Source: Pseudomonadota bacterium
GTDB lineage: Bacteria; Desulfobacterota; Binatia; UBA1149
Reading direction: 5' to 3'
Assembly: GCA_014382245.1 (NCBI GenBank)
Contig: JACNKC010000115.1
Span: 17,345-81,344 of the forward strand
Length of the DNA: 64,000 nucleotides
Made by a program: the position numbers and the translations under genes. Below, one piece after another: positions 17,620 through 25,697 of the stretch (position 1 is the stretch's first letter; every line of letters starts with the position of its first letter). The notes below the pieces were generated by a model. It ran no database searches, was not told where the DNA came from, and saw nothing but the letters and a program-made list of their open reading frames with translations.

Positions 17620-18726
17620 TCAGTACACGGCATTGTAACGGTCTACTTCTTTCTGCCACTGCGAGCCGAAGGCAAAGTAGAGCACCTGCTCGGCCAGTTC
17701 TTCGTCGCTGCCGAGGGCGGCCATTTCGCCTCCGCCCGCGCTGGCCATTGCCCGGTAGCTGCGCCGGACTTCCTGGTAGAATTCGGGCAGGGGCGAGATT
17801 TTGTCGGGGGGCTCGCCGTACAGCCAGGTGTGGAGTCGGGTCTCGTAGCGTTCGTGCATGCGGCGGGTCAGGTCGATGGTGCTGAGTACGCCGCCGGTAC
17901 CGTTGAATTCCCTGGCCAGCGCATCAATGGCGTCGAGATCCGAGGCGTGCGGCGGAGAGCTGCCAATCACGATGATTACTTTCTTGGACCTGCGTCGCCA
18001 CGACAGCTCGTCCATGGCGGCTTCGACGCCCTGCCGGACGCCCTCTTCCCAGTCGCCACCACCGCCGGCTTCGATATCACCGATAAAGTTGCGGATCTTG
18101 CTGCCGTGAAAACTGAGATCGGACCAACGAACTACGAAGCGTTCTCCGCGGTCACGAAAGGCGACTACTCCAATTCGGGCTATCGGCACCAGCTCCTGTA
18201 TGCGGCCGACCAGCTGGAGGCTGTTGTTCTTTATATCGTCGATGACGTCCTGCATGCTCGCGGTCGAATCGACCACCAGCGCAACGTCCAGTCCCGACTT
18301 GCGCAGGCTGCCCAGGAAGCTACCGAAACGGGCCGAGCGGCTGCCGGTGCTCGCGGTAGGGTTGTGGCGAGACGACAGGTCGCGCAGCCGATCGGCGCTG
18401 GGCATGGGAGCGGCAAAGCTGGCCAGCTCGGGTAGGCGCACGTCCCGGGGCCGCACCCTTTGCACCTCGATGGGCTTTATCTCGACCGTTTCAATGAGGT
18501 TTTCGAGGTCGGCTTCATCGACGCTTTCTTCCTTGAGCGAAAGATGTACCCGCGTTTTATCTGATCTCAGCCCCAGGCCGAAGCCTTCTCCGCCAGCCGA
18601 TATGGTGATCGTGGCCAGCAACAACACCAGCAGGAGGTGGAACAGGGCCGACACCGTGTAGCCCTCGAGGCGGCGGCGAAGCCCGGTGCTGTGCCTCAGG
18701 GCAAGAAAAAAGCGCTTAATGAACAA
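17620..18726 (-). CDS. TonB-like membrane-anchored von Willebrand factor A protein
   Basis: 368 residues from the TTG at 18726; the longer open frame would run through the divergent ferredoxin promoter. There is one N-terminal transmembrane helix (VSALFHLLLVLLLATITI), then a periplasmic linker (EIKPIEVQRVRPRDVRLPEL) resembling the region after the TonB anchor, then a vWA domain. The MIDAS motif is D-S-T-A-S (DxTxS in place of DxSxS), with later VVAFRDRGERF and VIVIGSSPPH. As first gene before exbB-exbD-exbD-TPR it occupies the place of the TonB/TolA coupling protein. A weak promoter (TTGTCA, 17 nt, TACTCT) lies just upstream. Confidence 0.8.
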   Translation of the reverse strand: MFIKRFFLALRHSTGLRRRLEGYTVSALFHLLLVLLLATITISAGGEGFGLGLRSDKTRVHLSLKEESVDEADLENLIETVEIKPIEVQRVRPRDVRLPELASFAAPMPSADRLRDLSSRHNPTASTGSRSARFGSFLGSLRKSGLDVALVVDSTASMQDVIDDIKNNSLQLVGRIQELVPIARIGVVAFRDRGERFVVRWSDLSFHGSKIRNFIGDIEAGGGGDWEEGVRQGVEAAMDELSWRRRSKKVIIVIGSSPPHASDLDAIDALAREFNGTGGVLSTIDLTRRMHERYETRLHTWLYGEPPDKISPLPEFYQEVRRSYRAMASAGGGEMAALGSDEELAEQVLYFAFGSQWQKEVDRYNAVY

Positions 18727-18779
18727 GGTCTTGCAGAGTAGCCGTCGCGCGGAAGGCTGACAAGACGGTATTTTGGGCA

Positions 18780-18793
18780 CCCCCTTAAGGGGG
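18780..18793. repeat. Short intergenic GC palindrome CCCCCTTAAGGGGG
   Basis: A perfect 14-bp dyad between the divergent vWA operon and ferredoxin gene. Related C5-TTNN-G5 hairpins occur at 29235-29248 and 39401-39414, also outside genes. Function unknown. Confidence 0.6.
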
Positions 18794-18850
18794 GCCGCTG
18801 GGAGGGCCGATTTTTGTCTTTCTCCGTCGGTGTAGTCAGAATGGGGAGAT

Positions 18851-19675
18851 ATGGCTACGGTAATAACCGACGATTGTATCAACTGCGCCGCCTGTGAGCC
18901 GGAGTGTCCGAACACGGCGATCTACGAGGGCGGAGTAGAGTATCAGCACCAGGGCTCGGCCCACCGGGCGCTGTCCGACGATTTTTTCTACATAATTCCC
19001 GACAGGTGCAGTGAGTGTGTTGGTTTTTTTGACGAGGAAGCCTGCGCGGTGGTCTGCCCCGTTGACTGTTGCATTCCGGATCCCGATCGTCCGGAGACCG
19101 AAGTGCAATTGATAGAAAGAGCCCGGATCCTGCACCCCGACGAGAACTTCGGCGACAGCTTTCCGTCGCGCTTTTCGGATGACGCCGGTGGGGACGATGC
19201 GGGCGAGCCTGCGGCAGAGGCTGGGTCCGCTGCGACTGAAGGCGCGGCGGCTGCGACCCCGGCTCCCGCGGCGGCTGCGACCCCGGCTCCCGCGGCGGCT
19301 GCGACCCCGGCTCCCGCGGCACCCGTGGTGGAGGCCAGCTCGGTTCTCGACTTCCCGGTGCCCGTGCTGTGCCGGAGCTGCGAGGGTGAGTACGAAGTAG
19401 ACTTCAGGTTTCTTACCCCCGGTACCGTGCTGCGTTGCCCGCTCTGCCAGGCTTCGTTCAGTCCTGGCCAACGGGTGTTCCTCGAAATCTCGCGTAGACT
19501 CGACCGCTACGTTGACTTGATGAACGCGGAGGTTGACCGCCACGAGTCGGCGGTCAAGGACGAGGTCGAGAGCCACGAGGCCAACATAGCCGATATCAAG
19601 GAAGCCTCTGCTGATGAGCTGCGGCGTATAGTCGAGTCGCTGCTGGAACGCCCGCGGCGGTCCATGTTCGGCTGA
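18851..19675 (+). CDS. YfhL-type 2[4Fe-4S] ferredoxin fused to zinc-ribbon and coiled-coil tail
   Basis: 274 residues. Residues 1-90 are a two-cluster ferredoxin: CINCAACEPECP gives CxxCxxCxxxCP, and CSECVGFFDEEACAVVCP gives the longer CxxCx8CxxxCP spacing of YfhL-type ferredoxins. An Ala/Pro linker of three identical 8-residue units follows, about residues 131-158. After it comes a CxxC...CxxC zinc-ribbon-like part (CRSCEGEYEV and LRCPLCQASF) and a charged helical tail rich in His and Glu. Ferredoxin alone would be about 85 residues, so this is an unusual extension. It is divergent from the vWA operon and 21 nt ahead of the exonuclease fusion. Confidence 0.8.
   Translation: MATVITDDCINCAACEPECPNTAIYEGGVEYQHQGSAHRALSDDFFYIIPDRCSECVGFFDEEACAVVCPVDCCIPDPDRPETEVQLIERARILHPDENFGDSFPSRFSDDAGGDDAGEPAAEAGSAATEGAAAATPAPAAAATPAPAAAATPAPAAPVVEASSVLDFPVPVLCRSCEGEYEVDFRFLTPGTVLRCPLCQASFSPGQRVFLEISRRLDRYVDLMNAEVDRHESAVKDEVESHEANIADIKEASADELRRIVESLLERPRRSMFG
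19247..19318 (+). repeat. Three tandem 24-nt repeats in ferredoxin linker
   Basis: Three identical copies start at 19247, 19271 and 19295, each beginning GCGGCTGCGACCCCGG. They encode the AATPAPAA units of the linker between the ferredoxin and zinc-ribbon parts. Exact identity suggests recent expansion by slippage. Confidence 0.85.
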
Positions 19676-19696
19676 ACTCTACCGGACCCCCCTGTT

Positions 19697-21532
19697 TTGC
19701 ACTCTGATATATACAAGTTACTTCTCGAAAGTCCCGATGAGGGCAACCCGGCTCGCCTGCTGCGACATGTATTCCCCGGTAGCGGTGAGGACACCGAGTT
19801 CGGCCGCAACTTTCTTCACCGCTTGCTGAGCGACGACGCACGTTTCAGCAAGGACAGCGACAGCGGCGACTGGAAGGCGGACACCGACAACCACTTCAGC
19901 AGGGATTTTTCGCGTGTGCCGTTTGTCGTGGTCGACCTCGAGGGAACAGGCAACAGCCCGGGCCGCGGGGGCGTCACCGAGGTGGGCGCGGTGAGCTACA
20001 CTGGCGGCGAGATCACCGGCAGGTTTGAACAGCTGGTGAACCCGGGATCGCCTATCCCCCCTTACGTTTCGCGCATCACCGGCATCACCGATGAAATGGT
20101 CGCCGACAAGCCTCCCTTTGCAGAGGTGCTGGCCGACTTCGTCGAGTTTGCCGGCGACGCGGTGCTGGTGGTGCACAACGCGGCCTTCGACGTGACCGTG
20201 CTCGATACCGGCTGCCGCCAGCTACTCGGACGTTCGTTGGACTTGCCCTACCTGTGCACCGTGGAGCTGGCCAGGCGCACCTGGCCCGAGCTGAGGCGCG
20301 TGGCGCTTGACTACCTGACCGAGCACTTCGAACTCAAGGCCGACGACAGGCACCGCGCGTTGGCCGACGCTGAGGTCACGGCCGGTGTGCTCGGCAAGTT
20401 CGTTGAAGACATGAGGGGGCGGGGCGTGTCGACCATAGAAGGGGCGCTGGCCCTGCTCGACGAAGAAGAGCCCCGACCTCGTCACGAGATAAATGTCAGC
20501 CAGCAGTGTCTCGAGGCGCTACCACGCGGACCGGGCTGTTTCAGGATGATCGACGCGGGCGGCGATGCGCTGTACGTGAGCCGGTCGGACAACGTGGCCG
20601 AGGCCGTGCTGCCGTGGTTCGTGGGTGCGCCGCATCTCAGCGACCGGCAGATGGGCATGGCAGCCAGCACCCGTGACGTGGTGGTCAAGGCGGCGGGCTC
20701 CGAGACCGAGGCGGCCATGATAGAGGCCGAGCACGTGCGGCGGTACGAACCGACCTACAACCGTGGCAGTAAGCATCTTCCGCGACCACACTTCCTGCGG
20801 GTCACGCTTGAAGATGAGTTCCCGGCCGTCTACGTAGCTCCGAGGCTGCGGGCCGACCGGTCCCTTTACCTCGGGCCGTTCGGGACACCCGGGCTGGCCG
20901 AAGAGGCGGCGCGCTTGTTTGCGGCGCGTTTCGGTCTTCGCACCTGTGCCGGCGAGCTCGATGTATCGACGGATTTCAAGGCCTGCGAGCTGAAGGGGAA
21001 GGGTCGCTGTTCGAGCCCCTGCGACGAAACCGTTGATTCCCAGTCTTACGCGCAGCAGGTGCAGGAGTTCAGGGCAGCACTCGACGATGACGCCTTCGAC
21101 GTGGAGGAAGTGCTCGGCAAATCTTCGAGACGCCGCTCGCGCAGGAGTTCGGCTTCGCGCATAGCGCGCGTTCACCGCAAGCAGCCCCTGCAGTGGTACG
21201 GCCAGCATTTTCTCGCGGTGTTGCCCGCTCTCGATGGTGGCAGGATGGTGTACGCGGTTGCCTGGGGACGGCTCGCGTCGACGTTTACCCTTCGAGCTGC
21301 CAGCGACGTTGAAAAACTTGAGAAGTGGTTCGAGGCTCTGGGTAGCGAACCCCCGGATGGGCGCATGATGGGCAAGGTGGCCGTGTCCACGAGCATACTG
21401 GCCGACTGGGCCGTAAAGCATGGGGGCCGGGACGGCAGCCGGGACGGGGAAAGCATGCTCAGGCTGGACTTAAGCGACCCCGGGACGATGGCCGACGCTT
21501 GCCGGCAGCTCCGGGCCGAGTTGGCCGCCTGA
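19697..21532 (+). CDS. DEDDh 3'-5' exonuclease fused to UvrC/Cho-like GIY-YIG region
   Basis: 611 residues from a TTG with no clear ribosome site; a later start is possible. Residues 75-235 are a DnaQ-type exonuclease: D80/E82 (VVVDLEGTG), D165 (HNAAFD) and H219/D224 (HRALADAE) supply the DEDDh set. Residues 272-360 resemble the UvrC N-terminal nuclease, but GIY is GCF, YIG is YVS, and the catalytic Arg position is Ala303; Tyr293 and Glu343 remain. The UvrC-type cysteine segment ACELKGKGRCSSPC follows. DnaQ-UvrC fusions are known in actinobacteria. The likely role is DNA repair, with incision by the second domain doubtful. Confidence 0.85.
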   Translation: MHSDIYKLLLESPDEGNPARLLRHVFPGSGEDTEFGRNFLHRLLSDDARFSKDSDSGDWKADTDNHFSRDFSRVPFVVVDLEGTGNSPGRGGVTEVGAVSYTGGEITGRFEQLVNPGSPIPPYVSRITGITDEMVADKPPFAEVLADFVEFAGDAVLVVHNAAFDVTVLDTGCRQLLGRSLDLPYLCTVELARRTWPELRRVALDYLTEHFELKADDRHRALADAEVTAGVLGKFVEDMRGRGVSTIEGALALLDEEEPRPRHEINVSQQCLEALPRGPGCFRMIDAGGDALYVSRSDNVAEAVLPWFVGAPHLSDRQMGMAASTRDVVVKAAGSETEAAMIEAEHVRRYEPTYNRGSKHLPRPHFLRVTLEDEFPAVYVAPRLRADRSLYLGPFGTPGLAEEAARLFAARFGLRTCAGELDVSTDFKACELKGKGRCSSPCDETVDSQSYAQQVQEFRAALDDDAFDVEEVLGKSSRRRSRRSSASRIARVHRKQPLQWYGQHFLAVLPALDGGRMVYAVAWGRLASTFTLRAASDVEKLEKWFEALGSEPPDGRMMGKVAVSTSILADWAVKHGGRDGSRDGESMLRLDLSDPGTMADACRQLRAELAA

Positions 21533-21599
21533 CGTGTTTCGGCGATTGAGCCTTCCCTTACCATCATCGCGACAGCTATCCTGAAGAGAGGATTCTCCG

Positions 21600-23438
21600 G
21601 TGACCCCCGCGGACAATGTAAGCAGCGACTCTGAGTTGGCGGTCGGCCAGGAAGGCCGGGCGAGCGCCCTGTGGTGGCGCCTGGTCTCGGAGAACAACGC
21701 GTGGCTGTTCGGCGCCGCGATCCTGATCGGCGCGGTAACCGCGTTGGCCAACGTGGCCTTTCACTGGGCCATCGACGGCGCCCACGATCTTTTCTGGAAC
21801 CAGCTCGGCAGTGGCCTTGGAATTGGTGGCCGAGATGTTGGCGACAGCGTGCTGGACGGGCTGGGTTCGCTGCCCCGGAGGTGGTGGCTGGTTCCCGTCG
21901 TCCCCATGGCCGGCATGTTCCTGCTGGTCATACTCGACCGCTGGTTTCCCGGCGAGGTCCAGGGCTACGGCCTGCCCAATTTTCTTGAGAAGGTAAACAT
22001 CAAGGGCGGCTTCATCCGTCGCCGCTGGATAACGCTCAAGACCCTGTCGAGCGCCATCACGCTGGGGTCGGGCATGAGCGCGGGCATCGAGGGGCCGATC
22101 GCGCAGATAGGCGGCTCGATTGGTTCGACGGTTTCAAGGGCCATACGTCCGTCGGCCGAACGCCTGCGGGTGCTCATAGCCTGCGGCTCGGCGGCAGCGA
22201 TCGCCGCGACTTTTTCCAGCCCGATCGCCGGCGTCTTCTTCGCCCAGGAGATCGTCCTGCTCGGCGAGTTCCAGTCCCAGGCCTTCGCGCTCATAGTGTT
22301 GGCGTCGGGCGCGTCCACGGTGGTGTCCCAGTACATGCGCGCCGATCACCAGGTTCTGCACGCGCCATCCTTCGACTACCCGATAAACCACGAGCTGCTC
22401 TTCTACGTCTTGCTTGGCCTGATGTGCGGCCTGCTCGCGGTTTTCTACATCAAGTCTTTCTACGGGATAAGAGACTGGTTCCAGCGCTCGCGGCTGTCGC
22501 GCAGCGTCACCCCCATCCTGGGCGGGTTCATAGTGGGCGTGTCGTTGATATTTTTTCCGCAGGTCAGCGCCAGCGGTTATGCCACCATGAACGAGGTGTT
22601 CGCCGGTGGCCTGAGCGTGGGCCTGCTGTTGTCGCTGGTACTGGTCAAGATCGCGATGACCGGCGTGACGCTGGGTTGCGGAGGATCGGGCGGGGTGTTT
22701 GCCCCGGCCATGTTCATAGGGGCCGTGTTCGGGGGTGGCTTTGCGTCGCTGGTGAACATGCTCATACCCGGGGCGCTGGGCGCGAGTGGCAGTTTCGGGC
22801 TCATCGGCATGGGCGCTTTCCTCGCAGCCGCGACACACGCGCCGATGACCGCGATATTCCTGTTGTGGGAAATGACCAGGGACTACAACGTGGTGCTACC
22901 CATCATGATCACCGCCATAACGGCCACCCTCGTGGCCCGGCGCCTGATGACCGACAGCATAGACAGCTACGACCTGAGTCGCCGCGGACTCGACATACAC
23001 GCCGGCGCCGAGGCCAACCTGCTCAGGGGGCTTTACGTCCGGGGGCTGGTGAGCAGGGACTTCCAGCAGATTCCCGAGTCGATGGCCGTTACTGATTTTG
23101 TGCGCTACGTTACTAACAGCCACCACGTGTACTTTCCGGTAGTGAACCGGGATAACGAGTTGACCGGGATAATCAGCATGCAGGACCTCAAGACAGTGCT
23201 GTTACACCGTGATGCCTGGCCGTTCCTGGTTGTCGGCGAGCTGGCAGAGACCGATGTACTCACCGTTTCGGGCTCGGATAACCTCTACGATGCCATGCAG
23301 TTGATAACCGCGCGCGGACTGGAGCAGGTGCCGGTGGTCGATGAATCCGATCGCAAGCGGGTCATAGGTATGCTCAAGCGAGCCGACCTGCAGAACTTTT
23401 ACCAGAAGCGCCTGCTTGCCAGGGAGCTCCACGGCTGA
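21600..23438 (+). CDS. ClC-type chloride channel/transporter with CBS domains
   Basis: 612 residues. The GTG start is preceded by AGAGAGGA about 7 nt upstream. The membrane domain has the ClC signatures GSGMSAGIEGPIAQIG (with the gating Glu in the GxEGP position) and GCGGSGGVFAPAMFIGA. The C-terminal 130 residues form a CBS pair (HHVYFPVVNRDNELTGIISMQDL and GLEQVPVVDES) that usually senses nucleotides. It moves chloride or another anion, possibly in exchange for protons. The GSGxP selectivity Pro is replaced by Ser-Ala (GSGMSA), as in some non-canonical ClCs. Confidence 0.9.
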   Translation: MTPADNVSSDSELAVGQEGRASALWWRLVSENNAWLFGAAILIGAVTALANVAFHWAIDGAHDLFWNQLGSGLGIGGRDVGDSVLDGLGSLPRRWWLVPVVPMAGMFLLVILDRWFPGEVQGYGLPNFLEKVNIKGGFIRRRWITLKTLSSAITLGSGMSAGIEGPIAQIGGSIGSTVSRAIRPSAERLRVLIACGSAAAIAATFSSPIAGVFFAQEIVLLGEFQSQAFALIVLASGASTVVSQYMRADHQVLHAPSFDYPINHELLFYVLLGLMCGLLAVFYIKSFYGIRDWFQRSRLSRSVTPILGGFIVGVSLIFFPQVSASGYATMNEVFAGGLSVGLLLSLVLVKIAMTGVTLGCGGSGGVFAPAMFIGAVFGGGFASLVNMLIPGALGASGSFGLIGMGAFLAAATHAPMTAIFLLWEMTRDYNVVLPIMITAITATLVARRLMTDSIDSYDLSRRGLDIHAGAEANLLRGLYVRGLVSRDFQQIPESMAVTDFVRYVTNSHHVYFPVVNRDNELTGIISMQDLKTVLLHRDAWPFLVVGELAETDVLTVSGSDNLYDAMQLITARGLEQVPVVDESDRKRVIGMLKRADLQNFYQKRLLARELHG

Positions 23439-23468
23439 TATCCGCCCGGGGGTCAAGGTTCAACGGCG

Positions 23469-24311
23469 ATGGCAGGAAAGGGAATAATCATAACGGCGGA
23501 CGACCTCGGCATGTACCCCGAGGTGAACGACGCCGTCATGGATGGCTACGACTCGGGTATCATCTCGAGCACGGGCCTGCGCGTTAACGGTCCGGCTTCG
23601 CGGTCGGCCATGGTCTCGGCCTCCATGCGTTCGGGGCTGGGCACGGGCCTGCACCTGGTCTTGTGCGAGGGCACGTCCACGCTTTCGCGGCGTCACATAC
23701 CCAACCTGGTCGACGCGGGCGGCCGCTTCGTGGACCGTCCCCTGGAAGCCATGTGGCTGTACCGCAGGGGCGGTGGACTGAAGAAGGAGCTGCGTGCCGA
23801 AATTCGCGCCCAGGTCGAGAAGTTCCTTTCCGGCGGTCTCGTACTGAGCTACGTTTCGAGCAGCTACGGCCTGCACCTTCTGCCCTCGGTGCTGTCTATT
23901 CTCAGGGAGCTGTCGCTGGAGTATCCGATCTGGGCCATGCGCAAACCCTGCGGCCCGACCTGGAAATACAGCAGGGAATTCGTGGTGGGTGACTGGGAGC
24001 GACGCGTCGAAAATGCTGCCATGCGCCCCGCTCTTGCCTGGGGACGACTGCGCTCGGGCAGGTTTCGCGGACCCGACCGGGTAGAGATACTGGGCCGTCA
24101 TCGTCCGGTGACCGAGGGTGGCATGGTCGAGTTGCTCGCTTCGCTCAAGAGTGGCGTCACCGAGTTGGTGTGTCACCCTGGATCATTGCTGCCGCGTTAC
24201 GACGGCATGGGCGAGGCCGCTGCGCTCACCAGCCCGATGGTTCGCAATGAACTCGCGGCGCGGGAAGACATCGACCTGGTCTCGTACCGGGATATTTCGG
24301 AAGAAGCCTGA
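23469..24311 (+). CDS. hpnK: HpnK-like ChbG/YdjC-family deacetylase
   Basis: 280 residues. The N-terminus ITADDLGMYPEVNDAVMDGYDSG carries the YdjC-family metal/catalytic Asp pair (TADD), then GLHLVLCEGTSTL, NLVDAGGRF and, near the end, TELVCHPG with the last metal ligand. This matches HpnK, the carbohydrate-deacetylase relative found in hopanoid gene clusters. No squalene-hopene cyclase or other hpn genes are in the window, so the role in hopanoid synthesis is by family only. It lies 30 nt after the ClC gene. Confidence 0.8.
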   Translation: MAGKGIIITADDLGMYPEVNDAVMDGYDSGIISSTGLRVNGPASRSAMVSASMRSGLGTGLHLVLCEGTSTLSRRHIPNLVDAGGRFVDRPLEAMWLYRRGGGLKKELRAEIRAQVEKFLSGGLVLSYVSSSYGLHLLPSVLSILRELSLEYPIWAMRKPCGPTWKYSREFVVGDWERRVENAAMRPALAWGRLRSGRFRGPDRVEILGRHRPVTEGGMVELLASLKSGVTELVCHPGSLLPRYDGMGEAAALTSPMVRNELAAREDIDLVSYRDISEEA

Positions 24312-24338
24312 GCCCGGGGGCGATAATCCCGACGGCAA

Positions 24339-25697
24339 TTAAATCCCGAGGGCGACGCTGAGCAGGCCGAGGAAGACGAGGAAGCCGAGCATGTCGGTTC
24401 CCGCCGTCACGAACACCGAGGAGGCAACCGCCGGGTCTGCTCCCAGCCGCCGCAAGCCCATGGGCACGAGCGTGCCGAGGGCCGCGGCGATGAGCATGTT
24501 GATGATCATCGCGGTGGCCATGACCGAGGCCAGCCTTACGTCACGCGTCCACGCGTAGACAGTAGCCGCGGCCACCGAGCCCAGCACCGTGCCGTTGAGC
24601 AGGGCGATTGTCAGTTCGCGGATTACGATGCGGCGGGTGTTATGCGGGCTCAGCTCGCCGAGCACCAACCCGCGTACCACCATGGTCATCGTCTGGACGC
24701 CCGCGTTGCCGCCCTGGCTGGCCACTACCGTCATGAAAGCCGCGGCGATGGCCACCTGGTGTATGGTGTCCTGGAACAGCGAGACCGCCGCCGCGCTCAC
24801 GGTGGCGGTCATGAGATTCAGCCCCAGCCACGGAAGCCGGGTGCGCAGGGCCTTTACGGGCCCGTGCAGGCCCAGCGGTTCGTCGCCCACGCCGGCCATC
24901 TTGAGCATGTCCTCGGTGGCTTCTTCTTCGATGACGTCGACCACGTCGTCAACGGTTATGCGACCGACCAGCAGTTCGGCAGCGTCGACAACCGGTAGCG
25001 AGAGCAGGTCGTATTTTTCGAACAGGTGCGCCACTTCCTCCTGGTCTACGGTCGCGCTTACCGACACGAGGTCACTGAGCAGGATCTCGTCCACCGACGA
25101 ACCGTCGTCGGCCATGACCAGGTTGCGGACGGGTACGTAGCCTACGAGCTTTTTCTTGTGGTCGGTGATGAATACGTTGTGAATATCGTGAAAATCATCG
25201 CGGTGTTGCCTGAGGTAGGTGCGCACCTGTCGCACGGTGGTTCCAATATCCACCGACGCTACCTCGGTTTTCATAATTCCGCCGGCACTGTCGTCGGGGT
25301 AGGAAAGCAGCCCCTGCACGTCCCGCCGGGTCTCCGGGTCGGCCCGGTGCAGGAGCATCAGCTTGCGGTCTTCGGGAAGTTCGCCCAGAAGATCAGCGGC
25401 GTCATCGCTGTCGAGGCCTTCGAGCAGCGCGGCGATGTGTGCGTCGGCCAGGCGCGCGAGCAGGGCCGCACGGGCCGATTCGCCGACGTCGCTTATGACC
25501 TCGGCCGCGCGGTCGTCATCCAGTACCGAGAATACCGACAGGCGCTCGTTATCGTCGTCGAGCTGGTCGAGGATCTCGGCTATGTCGGCGGGGTGAAGGT
25601 GGGCGGTTTCCTGGCGTAGTACCAGGTCGTCGGCCAGCGCTGCCGCCGCAAACACGCGTTCGCGTGCTTCGCGCTCCTGCTCGACGGTGTCGCTCAT
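24339..25697 (-). CDS. mgtE: Magnesium transporter MgtE
   Basis: 452 residues, full length. An N-terminal helical domain (about 1-130, HPADIAEILDQLDDDN and ELPEDRKLMLLHR) is followed by two CBS domains (about 135-255, VGYVPVRNL and LLSLPVVDAAELLVGRITVDDVVDVIEEEA). The C-terminal five-helix pore carries the signatures VASQGGNAGVQT and TAGTDMLGFLVFLG, whose Asp lines the pore. Mg2+ bound between N and CBS domains gates the channel in characterised members. The start overlaps the stop of the upstream glycosyltransferase (ATGA). Confidence 0.95.
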   Translation of the reverse strand: MSDTVEQEREARERVFAAAALADDLVLRQETAHLHPADIAEILDQLDDDNERLSVFSVLDDDRAAEVISDVGESARAALLARLADAHIAALLEGLDSDDAADLLGELPEDRKLMLLHRADPETRRDVQGLLSYPDDSAGGIMKTEVASVDIGTTVRQVRTYLRQHRDDFHDIHNVFITDHKKKLVGYVPVRNLVMADDGSSVDEILLSDLVSVSATVDQEEVAHLFEKYDLLSLPVVDAAELLVGRITVDDVVDVIEEEATEDMLKMAGVGDEPLGLHGPVKALRTRLPWLGLNLMTATVSAAAVSLFQDTIHQVAIAAAFMTVVASQGGNAGVQTMTMVVRGLVLGELSPHNTRRIVIRELTIALLNGTVLGSVAAATVYAWTRDVRLASVMATAMIINMLIAAALGTLVPMGLRRLGADPAVASSVFVTAGTDMLGFLVFLGLLSVALGI

